A stretch of DNA of 64,000 nt from Isochrysis galbana (taxonomy: Eukaryota; Haptophyta; Isochrysidales; Isochrysidaceae). The notes below the pieces were generated by a model. It made no database searches, was not told where the DNA came from, and saw only the letters and a program-made list of their open reading frames with translations. The DNA lies in NCBI GenBank assembly GCA_018136815.1, contig CM030934.1:621479-685478 (forward strand), written 5' to 3'. The first letter of the stretch is position 1, and each line of letters begins with the position of its first letter. Shown here one piece after another: positions 1-10,100 of this stretch. A program made the position numbers and the translations under genes.

Positions 1-2
1 TG

Positions 3-1331
3 TCCGGTCTTCTTCGTACTCGGGTATACTGGCCTGGCATGTCTTCCGACGTTGCATCCTACGTCCGGGAATGCCACGAGTGCACCCTCGCCAAGCCGCT
101 ACCTAGGGCTCTAGCGTCGCCCTCCGGTCTCTCCGTGGGTACCTACCCCTTTGATGTGGTCTACTGCGACGTGCTCTCACTGGCTCCCACTCACAACTTC
201 GTGCCTGGAGTCTCGGGTTACGACAAGCTGGTCGTCTTCATCGACTCGCTCACTCGATGGACTGAGGCTGAGCCGTCGAATGGGGATCCCTCGTCGGAGA
301 TGGCCTTGGACATGTTCATCCGCTTGATTGTGACGCGTTATGGAGTCCCTAGGCAGCTTCGAACCGACGCCGGTTCGAATCTTTGTTCGGTTCTTGTTTC
401 GCGTATTCTGGAGCTCACCGGGACTGATTTGTCGAGTACAGAGCCGTATCGACATGAGGGTGTAGGCTTCGTCGAACGCGCTCAGCAAACGCTCATCCGT
501 TTGATGCGCGCCTCGAATGAGGGTGGCAGCCATTGGGTCGACCATTTGCCGTTCCTACTCCTCTCGTTGAGGGCTTCTTCCGGTCGTGTCACCTCCCGGT
601 CTCCAGCGTCTTTGATCTTTGGGCGTGAGCTGCGTCTGCCCGCTCAACTTTCTGATCCGAAGTCCGTTTCGCCAACTGCTCTCGAGGCGGCGTCCGCCGA
701 CGTTCGCTCGTACGCATCCAGGCTCAATGCGAGCCTCCGCCTCTCTTGGTCCAGCGCTCTCGAGGCTACCCTAGCCGCTCAGGCTGAGTCAGTCCGTGAC
801 GCTACCATCAAGTCTCAAAGACCAGCTCGTTTCGAACCTGGGGATCGCGTCTGCATGCGATTACCAGGCCATGCCAACAAGTTGCAATTCATCTACTCGG
901 GTCCCTACCGCGTCGTAGAGGCTCTGTCCGACACTAGGTACCGACTCCGTGATCTGGAGAACCGGTTAGTCAAGGAGGAGGTGCATATCTCGAACCTCCG
1001 GCCGTATCATACTTTCGTTGATGAAGAGCCGCTGGCTGACGACGAGTACATCGTTGAAAAGTTGCTCGATCGTCGTAGCCATGGCGATTCTATCGAGTAC
1101 CTCGTGAAGTGGCGTGGCTATTCTATTCGAGAAGCCACCTGGGAGCCTCGTTCCGAGTTGCTCCGTCGTTGTTCTGATTTGCTTGATGAGTATGATCGCT
1201 CCGTCGAAGAGACTTGTCCAGAAGATGTTGAGTCCCCGGAAGCAACTTCTTCGTCGGCCAGGGATACTCCTCTTCCTCCCGTTCTCGATGCGCCGTCTTC
1301 GCGCACTCGATCCAGGCTCCATTCTCGTTGA
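3..1331 (+). CDS. Ty3/gypsy integrase with C-terminal chromodomain (5' end outside window)
   Basis: This is the 3' part of a chromovirus-type gypsy pol gene. The frame is open from base 3 and already encodes the YWPGM block that ends the integrase zinc-binding HHCC region, so the gene enters from the left; ATG 39 is internal. Numbering from that ATG, the zinc-finger cysteines are C12 and C15. The catalytic triad is D44, D110 and E146, an exact D,D-35-E spacing. A GPY/F-like module follows near residues 265-325. A chromodomain spans about 336-385 with Y337, W358 and Y361, the three aromatic-cage positions that bind methylated H3 lysine in HP1-type domains. The integrase inserts element cDNA; the chromodomain is thought to steer it to heterochromatin. 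No stop or frameshift is visible. A second, deleted copy with a similar C terminus lies at 36.2-36.9 kb on the minus strand. Confidence 0.9.
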   Translation, partial: SGLLRTRVYWPGMSSDVASYVRECHECTLAKPLPRALASPSGLSVGTYPFDVVYCDVLSLAPTHNFVPGVSGYDKLVVFIDSLTRWTEAEPSNGDPSSEMALDMFIRLIVTRYGVPRQLRTDAGSNLCSVLVSRILELTGTDLSSTEPYRHEGVGFVERAQQTLIRLMRASNEGGSHWVDHLPFLLLSLRASSGRVTSRSPASLIFGRELRLPAQLSDPKSVSPTALEAASADVRSYASRLNASLRLSWSSALEATLAAQAESVRDATIKSQRPARFEPGDRVCMRLPGHANKLQFIYSGPYRVVEALSDTRYRLRDLENRLVKEEVHISNLRPYHTFVDEEPLADDEYIVEKLLDRRSHGDSIEYLVKWRGYSIREATWEPRSELLRRCSDLLDEYDRSVEETCPEDVESPEATSSSARDTPLPPVLDAPSSRTRSRLHSR

Positions 1332-1718
1332 TCCCATGTCTTGGGTAAGGGACCCGTCCCTCTAGGCTAGCCCCACGCCTCGGCTAGGGCTCCGAGTTCA
1401 AGTTTCCGTCCGAGCGAATCATGGAGGTGCTGAACGCGTGCTGCCTGCGCTCTACACCCGGCGCAACACCCGAGCAAAGCTCCTGTAAAAGGGAGAAGTG
1501 GGTGGGGCAGTGCGTACGAAAGAGGCCGCCGCGTTAAGCCGCCGATTTCGTGCTCGCTTTGGATCCAAAGGGTGTTCTTGTCTCCACGTTTCGCTCGCTA
1601 TGTTCCGTTGCTTCTTGTTCCGATTCTGACCTCTGGTCAGCTCAGGTTCTAGGTTCCAGGTCTCTGTTTCCAGGTTCACCGCTCGACATCGGGAGACGTC
1701 TCGATCTTAGTCGGGGGG
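1332..1718 (+). other. gypsy 3' non-coding region ending in polypurine tract
   Basis: Lies between the integrase stop and the LTR. A G-rich polypurine tract (GGGGGG at about 1713-1718) directly precedes the TG of the LTR, the usual plus-strand primer arrangement. The same tract and about 30 bases before it recur in inverted orientation next to the minus-strand gypsy element near 35.92-35.95 kb, which supports the reading. No host gene is seen here. Confidence 0.65.
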
Positions 1719-3152
1719 TGTCGCATTCATCCTAGATGATGCGATTTCCAGGCTCTTGTTTCCAGGTCCTTCGCCGTGCGGCCACACGGTGAAGCTCAGG
1801 TACATCTAGGTTGGTAGGGTTCGTCCCTAGCGATCTAGAATTCGAGTTCTCGTTTCGTTCCTTCTAGCCTGTTTGTCAGGTCTAGATTCCAGGTTTCCTC
1901 CTTTCGGGTAATCTTGACCCAAAGGAGCCAGGTCGCCTGTTGCTCGCTGCGCGCTTGTCTCAGGCTCTCGAGTTACCTTGTGAAGGCTTGTTTAGCTTCT
2001 TGCAAGGCTTGTTGTTTCTTGTTGAGTTCCGGTTCTTGCTTGGGACTTGCTCACTTTCACTTTCGTTGTCGTTGTCGTCCAGGCCTGTTCTTCGTAGGTT
2101 CCGCTTGGCTTGGTTAGGGTTTCGTTGCCTTCCGGCGTTTGGCGTTCGCGTTGGCGTTCGGAAACTTCCTCTCACATTCCCTAGGTCCGCTACCCTTGGC
2201 TTGTAGGTCCTTGCTTCTTTCTTCTCGGTCAAGGTTTTGGCGAGCAAGTCGGTTGCTCTATCCGCTCGAGATTTGAGGTTTAATTTGCTATCTCGCCTTG
2301 GAGACCGGTGTAGGTTCGCTTCCTAGGTGAGGGAATCTTTCCCCTTGATGCAAGTTACATGCAAGCCTTGGCCCCTTTGGTGTTTCTTCCCCTTGGTTGC
2401 TACTCAGGGTTGTTCGTTAGAAGCGTCTAGAAGGTTCACGCTCAACGGCAAGATTTCCTCTGTCGTGAAGACATCTCGTTGCGATCTGTATCCAAAGTGA
2501 TCGCCGTGGTCGCGCGACAGGACGCTCCCCTTCGGACTCTCCGCTACGTGGGAAGTTACAACGGAGACACGCTCCGGCCGTCGCTGCGGAGTCTCTCTCT
2601 CTCTCTCGCTCTCTCTCTCCGTCTCTCGCGACGTGTTTGAGTTATCGGTGATTTGGGGTCGCGGTTGCTTGATAATTTGCTTTGTTTGGGTGAATGATTC
2701 CGGTGTGTTCGTGAGTCGGTGTATCCTGTTGTTCTCAGCCTCTTTGTCCGTCGTTGTTCGCTGCGTCGCTGCACTCAAGCAGCCTAGGCTCCCTCCCTGA
2801 GGGAAGAGTTCTTTGTAGGTCTAACAATCTCTTACTATCCAACACACTAGGGCCGCTAGGAGCACCTCACCGCCCCACAGCCCTTCGTTCGCCGTTCGTT
2901 CCCAGTCCAGACACCCAAATGGGGATGCCCGACCCCATCCAGAATTTCATTCACCCGACTCCCGGCGGGGAGGAGGGCCAAGGCGCCGCGCTAACCGCCG
3001 GTGCCGCTCGCGACGGAGTGGCCCAGAGCCCTCCGGCTCCGCTCGACTCGACACATGCGGCCCGGCTCTCGCGAGAGAGGCGGAGCGGCGAGAGCTTTCG
3101 TGGCAAGGCGATCGGCCGTGTAGCTAGGGGGCGCCAAAATCGTGTTTGATCA
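1719..3152 (+). mobile_element. gypsy 3' LTR (right end uncertain)
   Basis: Starts with TGTCGCATTC immediately after the polypurine tract. Its first 460 bases recur at 16620-17077 with a few differences, showing it is a dispersed LTR. The right end is inferred from a CA at 3151-3152 after a GGCGCCAAAATCGTG block and is not confirmed, since the 16.6-kb copy stops earlier. It includes a short CT/CG simple repeat near 2593-2630. Short open frames inside are not convincing genes. Confidence 0.5.
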
Positions 3153-3371
3153 ATACTGAAAATATAATATTCGGACGCCCTTGGTGGCTTTGGGTGCCAG
3201 ATTTTTTGGTGGTCTTTCGCCCCAGTGTACCCGCTATTCCCCTCTCCACACGAATTTCTTTTATGTCAACTTTACTGTCCCTATTTTGGCGATGCGGTTC
3301 AGTAATGGAACGGAGGTAGTAGTATAAATGGTGTCCGTAATGTCCGTGGGTTTTAACTGTTTACTGCCGGA

Positions 3372-3554
3372 CCTAGATGGGAAATACGGTGCAGGGGCCT
3401 GCAAATACAGCCAAATACATATGTATTTGGCCTCCGGCCAAATACATTTCAAATACATTCGAGGCCTACAACCCAGGACACGCTTCAAATACAGCCAAAT
3501 ACATATGTATTTGGTCTCTGGCCAAATACGGTAAATACGTATTTCCCATCTAGG
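3372..3554. mobile_element. hAT-like MITE, 183 bp, with 17-bp TIRs and 8-bp TSD
   Basis: The two ends are perfect inverted repeats beginning CCTAGATGGGAAATACG. They are flanked by an identical 8-bp direct repeat, CTGCCGGA, at 3364-3371 and 3555-3562. Eight-base duplications are typical of hAT superfamily transposases. The interior has no coding capacity and holds two copies of a CAAATACATATGTATTTGG-like palindrome. It is non-autonomous; no matching transposase is seen in the window. Confidence 0.8.
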
Positions 3555-3907
3555 CTGCCGGAGCATGCAAATGGATGCTTCAAACGACATATTTCGTCCC
3601 TGCTCGCCAACGCCTTGACGGGTGCCCATGAGGTGCTGGGGGAGCCTCAGGGACATCCTTCCCCACATTCCCACCCATTTGCAACACAATAGGTCGAGAT
3701 TGTAGTATATACTAGTAGTATGGAATAATGGAGAAAATAGGCCCAGGGGCGAAGCAGCCATTTGGATGCTTCAGTTTACCAAATAATCCACGTGTGCACG
3801 TTAGAAAGAGGTGTGAGAGGTTGAGGGGAGGGCGGCGCGGCGCAACGGAGTGGGACTGGGAGGGAGAGGGGAGAGGGGGGGGGCAGGGGAGGGGCGGGGA
3901 GCGGGGA

Positions 3908-4582
3908 GGGGGGGTCTGGGTCTACGTAATAGCATGGAGATACATAATAAGAGACTTCTACAGAATAGAGTTCGAATCACACACATACCACTACATACCA
4001 CATACCGGTCTTAGAATCCACGCTAATAAGGTTCACTACCTTGGTGAGGAGCATTGCCCCGTCAAACGGCCACCACCGAATGCGCACACGCACGGCGGCC
4101 CAGGGCGGCAGAAAACCTAAGCTAAAGAAACCGCTAGAGCTTAGCGCCCCCATCTTTATAGAAAACGACAAAGGAAACCTAACACTTAATGACAACCTCG
4201 GCCTCGTGGCAGAGGCAATCGGCATAGCCGGAAAGCTCGCCTGAAGCAGAGGCGCGTCTCCCTCCTCGAAGACATCCCAGAAGAGACGGGCGCCGCGAGC
4301 AAAGACGGCGCAGCAACAACAAACCGCTCACACCAGCACAGCGAGAAACGGGCCACCTAGAGGCACAGGAGGAAGGCGTGAACGCGTGAACAGACCACTA
4401 GGGGCCGGTGCACCCCCGCCCTACCCAACCCCCCCCACAACCTGGGCCCCTAAGTAGAGCACGAGGGGAGATGCCGCAAGCGCAAGGCGGGAAGCGAGGG
4501 AGAGGAAGGGAAATGGGCGTGGCTACGATAGACAGCTGCATAGCCGCGCGCGAGGTGAGACTTTTAACAGGTTTTTTTATGG
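3908..4582 (+). mobile_element. 5'-truncated LINE-A remnant
   Basis: From 3911 the translation matches the C-terminal end of the LINE-A polyprotein (the IAWRYIIRDFYR motif shared with the copies at 7.8 and 40.1 kb). At least one frameshift separates this from the last segment at about 4090-4244, which ends in the family's usual C terminus. The 3' UTR contains the LINE-A block CCCCTAAGTAGAGCACGAGG near 4447 and ends in a T-run at about 4571-4579, as in the other copies. It is dead: no endonuclease or RT domain remains. Confidence 0.8.
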
Positions 4583-4596
4583 CATTTCCGTAGTAT

Positions 4597-4616
4597 TATG
4601 CATAGTACTATGCATA
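4597..4616. repeat. perfect 20-bp palindrome
   Basis: The 20 bases centred on GTAC are identical to their reverse complement. It lies just beyond the T-tail of the LINE-A remnant. The rest of 4620-4943 shows no gene and is taken as upstream sequence of the dehydrogenase gene. Confidence 0.7.
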
Positions 4617-4943
4617 GGTCAAGGCTGAAAACCCCGTAGGTATTAGTATTAGGTACCTAGCTACGGGACACGGGACATCTTAGACCGTGGGACCCTCTTC
4701 AGTGTCAGTGTGCAAGACCGCCTCGATGTATTGCATAGAGAGGTATGCGACGACCGCCTCGTCTTCAATGAATCTGGTCTTTTTAATCTTGGAGTTCTCG
4801 TCGGAGTAGTCGCGACCTTTAGCTAGATGCAAGATGTCTATGTCTAAGGACTAAGGGGTCAAAATTTATTTTACCTCATAGAAACGGGGCTCACCCATGA
4901 AGCGGCAGCCTCTCTAGATCGTAGAAGACAGTGTCGGCAAGCC

Positions 4944-6242
4944 ATGCGTGCCGCGGTCTACCGCTCGTTTGGCGGCCCGATCGAAGTGGAGACGGTCGCC
5001 CGGCCCAGATGCCCAGAGGACGGCGTGCTGGTCGAGGTCAAAGCGACCGGTGTCTGCCGCTCTGACTGGCATGGGTGGAAGGGCCATGACGCGGAGATCG
5101 CTGAGCACGGCCTGCCGTTTGTCCCAGGCCATGAGCTGTCTGGTCTCGTGGCGGAGGTCGGAGAGGGAGTCACCTCGCTCAAAGTGGGCGATCGAGTCGC
5201 TGTACCCTTCATCCTGTCATGCGGCTACTGCCGCGAATGCGCGCGCTCGCGGCCAACCATCTGCGAGAAGCAGCAGCAGCCGGGTTTCACGATGCTGGGC
5301 TCTTTCGCCGAGTTTGTCGCCATTCCGCGAGCCGATCGCAACCTGTGTCTCATCCCAGACGGCGTTTCGTACGTTGAAGCAGCAGCGCTAGGCTGCCGCA
5401 CTACAACCGCCTATCGAGCGGTCATACAGCGTGGACGCTTCAGGGCTGGTGAGTCCTTGGCTGTCTTCGGGTGTGGAGGTCTTGGTCTGAGTGCAATTAT
5501 GATTGCTGCTGCACAAGGCATTGCCGACGAGTCGGGAGCTGGGCTCGAGCGCAGCAGGATTATCGCAGTAGATGTAAGTTTAGAGGCCAGACAGAAGGCG
5601 CTCGAGCTGGGGGCAACAGACACCGTTGATGCATCTGAAGATCCAGGAAAGGTTCAGGACGCCATCCTTAACCTCACCGACGGAGTAGGTGAGTCGATGA
5701 GCTTGCTGATTGTTGTATGCCGCTTGTCCTACCGGTTGCGATATTTCCGGCACCTGGCCCACCACTATTCGCATACGTTTACACAGGTGTCGACGTCTCG
5801 CTCGATGCTGCAGGGTTCGCCAAAACATGCGAGGCTGCGGCGATGGCAGCTCGGCGTGGAGGCCGAATGATTCAGGTACTGTCAAGCCATGATGCCTAGC
5901 CCAATGAATGTGCCCATTAGATTATGTGTGCCTGAGTAATTCGAGTCGCTCTGAGACGCCTCTCACAGCCTTTTTGCATCATAGGTAGGACTTCCTATTG
6001 GCAGTGACCTACCCGTGGTGCCGATGGGGCGTGTTGCTGGCCGAGAGATTGAGATTCTGGGATCACATGGCTTGGATGCGGCGGACATGCCTGCGATCTT
6101 GCAACTTGTCAAGAGGCGAAAACTGCTGGTGAGATCCCTCGTCGGCCGAGAAGTCTCATTGACCGAAGGAGCCAAGGCCATCCAGGATATGGATCGCGGC
6201 TCCCCTGTCGGCATCACAATGATCACCAACTTCCAATCATAG
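4944..6242 (+). CDS. zinc-dependent alcohol dehydrogenase (MDR family), 3 exons
   Basis: Cytosol-type medium-chain dehydrogenase, predicted to oxidise an alcohol or reduce an aldehyde with NAD(P). Proposed exons are 4944-5688, 5787-5875 and 5985-6242. Introns of 98 and 109 nt are both GT...AG and keep the frame, giving about 363 residues, a normal length for the family. Catalytic zinc ligands are C38 and H63 with E64. The structural-zinc cysteines are C93, C96, C99 and C107. A Rossmann GCGGLG motif sits near residue 175. The start is the first ATG of the frame and gives a typical N terminus. An 11-residue stretch (about DESGAGLERSR) after the Rossmann helix looks like a small insertion. The substrate cannot be assigned; several alcohol or sorbitol/threonine-type subfamilies are possible. 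It is flanked by repeats and shares no operon-like context. Confidence 0.88.
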
Positions 6243-6756
6243 TTGGCGGATGTGCACAGCCGCGGACACACCGAGAGGCACACAAGCACATTCACAGCAC
6301 GCAATGCCCTCGAAACATGGTACATTGAGGTGGTGTACTGAGTCGACAGAAGTTTAGATTGGATCTTGAGCCCAAAGCTCGGGCATTTACGTTGCTCCTC
6401 CGCGCCCTCCTCCAAGTGGCGCGCGATATGTGCGTCCTGAGAAATTTGGAAAGCGATACGAACCGACTAACTTGTCCCTAGGTTGCATGTTCAAGTTGGG
6501 GGTGAGGGCACGTCGGATACGCGCAAGCGCGTGTACCCTGCTCCTGCCAGATGGCTCATGACATTAGTGCACGGCAGCCGCAGACGCTGCGATACACGAT
6601 GTGAGATACGCCGATGAGCTGCCGCGAGCTATCAGCGTTGATGCACGCCCATAGGCCCCTTGATCTTTGTCTTGCACCCATCATAGCGCATACGTGCGAG
6701 CTCTCCAAATCCTAGCAGCTCCCGAATCTAAGTTCTTTATTCCGCCATCGATATGG
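6243..6756. other. intergenic, no gene seen
   Basis: Downstream of the dehydrogenase. No open frame with protein-like composition and no recognisable RNA or repeat is visible. Confidence 0.5.
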
Positions 6757-7160
6757 TAAAAAAAATTGAAGATTCGGGGCTATACACCTACTATGGGTCC
6801 AGGTAACTGTAACTACGTTAGAACTACTACCTCCCTGCCGACAACATCCTTACGTCCCTTCTTTCCACCTCCTTCCCTTCCCCCTTGATTCCTGGCGAAC
6901 AAAGAACACGTACTCCGAGGAAGAAGCAAGAAGCCCGAGATAGCAACCCACACGACGCGAAATACAAACGAACATGCACACGGCCTTCCCCAGCCCACCG
7001 CCCACTGCCGAACCCCGGCCCAAAAGGTAAAGCACTTTGGCCCCCCCCCCCCTGACGAATTGGAATGGCCCATAGGGCCTGAGGGCGACCGCCAAAGCGT
7101 TGGGATGGCAAATGGTGCATACGCCAGCGAACATCACTGACCCGGCGAGTGGGGTAGGCA
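6757..7160 (-). mobile_element. LINE-B 3' tail remnant
   Basis: Read on the minus strand it ends in a TAGTAGGTGTATAGCC block, then GAATCTTCA and a run of eight T. The same ending occurs at 26.2 kb (minus) and 48.5 kb (plus). Further upstream on the minus strand is a GGGCCGGGGTTCGG region similar to the LINE-B 3' UTR near 48.36 kb. No coding portion remains. LINE-A begins within a few bases of its 5' side. Confidence 0.55.
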
Positions 7161-7167
7161 TTGCGAA

Positions 7168-10100
7168 AAAAAAAACCTTTTAATATTCTCGCCTCGCGCG
7201 CGGCACTGAGATCTATCTTCGTAGCCACGCTCCTTCCCACCTCGCTCCCCACTACCCGCCTTGCGGCTCCTCCCCTTGTGCTCTACTTAGGGGCTCAGGT
7301 TGTTGGGGGGAGTTGGGTTGGATCGGGTGCACTTGCCCCCAGCGAATGTTCTCGCCTTTCTCCTGTGTCACTGGGTGGCCTGTTTATGTTTATTTCGGTC
7401 GTTTGGGCGTCTTGTCGTCCTTGAAGCTCGTTGTGTTGCGCGGTGTTTTAGCGCCTTCTGGTTGGGCTCAAGGCAGGCTGTATGTGTGTCTTAGGCTAGC
7501 CGCTCTGTTAGGCCGACCGCTTCCGCCACTTGTCTCAGGGTGTCGCTCATTTTCAATCTACCCTTTTGGTCCTCCGTGAATATCGGTGAGCTAAGTTCCC
7601 TTGGGGTTTTGATCTTGGGTTTTCTTCCCTGGGCGGCCTTTCCGGTCCTCGCCGAGTTGTAGAGGCTCGGCGGAGCGCGGCCTCTCACCAGGGTAGAAAA
7701 TCTTATGAGCGTGGCTTCCAGTGCTGGTATATAGTGAAATTCGTACGACTCATATTTTACTCTATAGAAGTCTCTGATGATGTACCTCCACGCTATTACG
7801 TATAAGGATTTTAGGCTGTCGGGGGTAACCGCACTAGGATATGCGAAGAGTCTGTCCTTTGCCTTTTGCGTGCGCGACCTTTTGGGGCTAGGCGTGTAGT
7901 TGGTTATGGCGTCAATGGTTTCGAATATTTTCTTCGTCGCTGGGCACCACGCTAGGTGGCACGAGTCTTCGCGGTGGCATTGACATAACCTGCATTCACT
8001 CGTCCGGCTGTCCGCAAATCTGTTTCTGGTTCCGATTCTCCTGTGGGTTATGTGTTTGAAGTGTGGGTGTTTGTCGGTGTGTTTTAGCAGTGGAAGAGCG
8101 TATAGTCTTGCTATATGTTTCCACTCCTCCTTTGTAATGTCTAATCTCTTTTCCCATGCGGGTTTCGCCGTTTGTGGGGCATTCGTTCGGGCTGTTTTTA
8201 GCGTGGCTTTCGTGATGTCTGAGACCGTGATCGCGTCTAGCGCTACTTTTCCTTTGTTTATAGCGTACTCTTCCGCCAGAGGGTATTCCGTAAATCTCGG
8301 GCCTTTGTACCCATTCTCCCATTTAGCCGGTGGGTGGTAGTACCGGACTTCACTCTCGTCTGTTACGTCTCCGGTGCCGGATATCTCTCCTAGGTAGTCG
8401 GTGTCGGCTTGTAGCCATATGTTGTTCATTTTGGTAATGTAGCGCTCGTCTTCGGAGACTCTCACTTCTCTATTTGGTGTGTTTCCCGCCTCGTGTGGAT
8501 GGGTTCCGCCATCGTGGTCGTCCGTGTCCTTTTTGTCCGCTGTCGGGCGTTCTTTCGCTTGTCCTAGTACGCTTCTCGCGTGGCTGACCACCACGTCCCA
8601 TGATTCTAAGAATTCTTTTTTGTGGATAGTTCTTCCCTCATGTGTGAAGGTGTCGGGTAGGTGCTCGACATAAGCCGAGCATTCCTCTTTGCTGTATGGC
8701 GTCGTAAAGGCGCCGTCTTTAAATACGTTATGTATTACATTAGTGTGTAGCGACTCCCACAATCGCGCCCATGGGTCGCGTATCGCGGGGGGAGGGATGT
8801 GCAGATTGTGCCAGATAGGTTGCGAGAGCGCGCCCTCTCGCGTAAGGAAGGATGGTTTCACGCCGATGTCTCTGAAGTTCGTGATGGCTTCTTTCCAGAA
8901 GGCCGGGAGCGCTGGGTTGCCTCTTATGCTCTTCGTTAAGTTTTTCACCGGGATCGTGGAGAGGACCGCTCCTCTACCTAGTCCCGTCCGACAGAACCAA
9001 GCGTCCAGCCCGTGCTTCCATAGCGCTTTTCTCGCATTTAGGTAGTTCAGTATCCACTTGGCCTGGAGAGCTTTCACGTGGGACGGCCAATGTAGAAGTC
9101 CTATCCCCATAGTCCTGGTTGCGCTCTTTTCGTGCGATATCGCATAGTGTGGGTATTTTATCCACCTGTTTTGTCTCGTCGTGTGCGGGCTCGACCAGAG
9201 GACCGTGTCCGCTGCCTTTTGCACTCGGGCGTGGAACCATTTCGGCGCGGCCAGCGTCTGCAGCCAATACCTTGGCATTCCGTATATTATGTGGTTAACC
9301 ACTGACGTTCTTCCGAATATTGTCATGTAGTTGGTGGCCGGCGTTAATTTTGCCACCTTGTCGTCGATTTTATCGGCTAGCTTCGACCAAAATGGTTTGA
9401 GCGCTTCTGGAGCGCCAAGCGGGACGCCCAAGATCGTTAGGTATTCGTCGTCGCTTATCCAGTTAAACTTTCGCATGTCCCATGGGGGCCTCCGGAGCCT
9501 TTGAGATCCCATCCTCATTCCCTGGAATTTGCTTGCGTTTGTCTTTCCCCCCGTAGCTTTCTCGTGTAAGTCTACCCAATGCAACGACCTCTGAAGGTTT
9601 TTATAATCTCGTGCTATCAACGCCGTGTCGTCGGCGAACTGGCTTATTTTTAGGTTGTATCCATTGAGTTCGACTCCGCTTATGTCTTCGTCTCCGTTGA
9701 TGGCTCGGGTGAGCGCTTCCGCGGTGAGGAGAAAGGTGAGTGGAGATAGCGGGCAGCCTTGCGGCATACCGCTCCCCACGGTGAAAGGGTAGCTACGCCC
9801 GCCGTTTGTCTTGATCGTGCGTATTGGCCGGGCTTCTTCACTCGTAAGTGCTTTCGCTAGTGTTCGGAAGTCGGGTCCGAAGTTAAGGAGTTCGAGGGCA
9901 AGATGGTAGAATTCCCAGCTTACCCTGTCGAAGGCTTTTTCCCAGTCGAGGGCTAACAGGAGTCCGGGATCTCCGGCCTCATCTAGGTAAGCCCTGGTTA
10001 GCTGGAGAAGGTGTGTGGCTTCGCTGATGAGTCTTCTCGGTACGAAGCCGAGCTGGTTTTCCGATATTATTTTGCCTATGACTTTGCTAAGTCTACTTGT

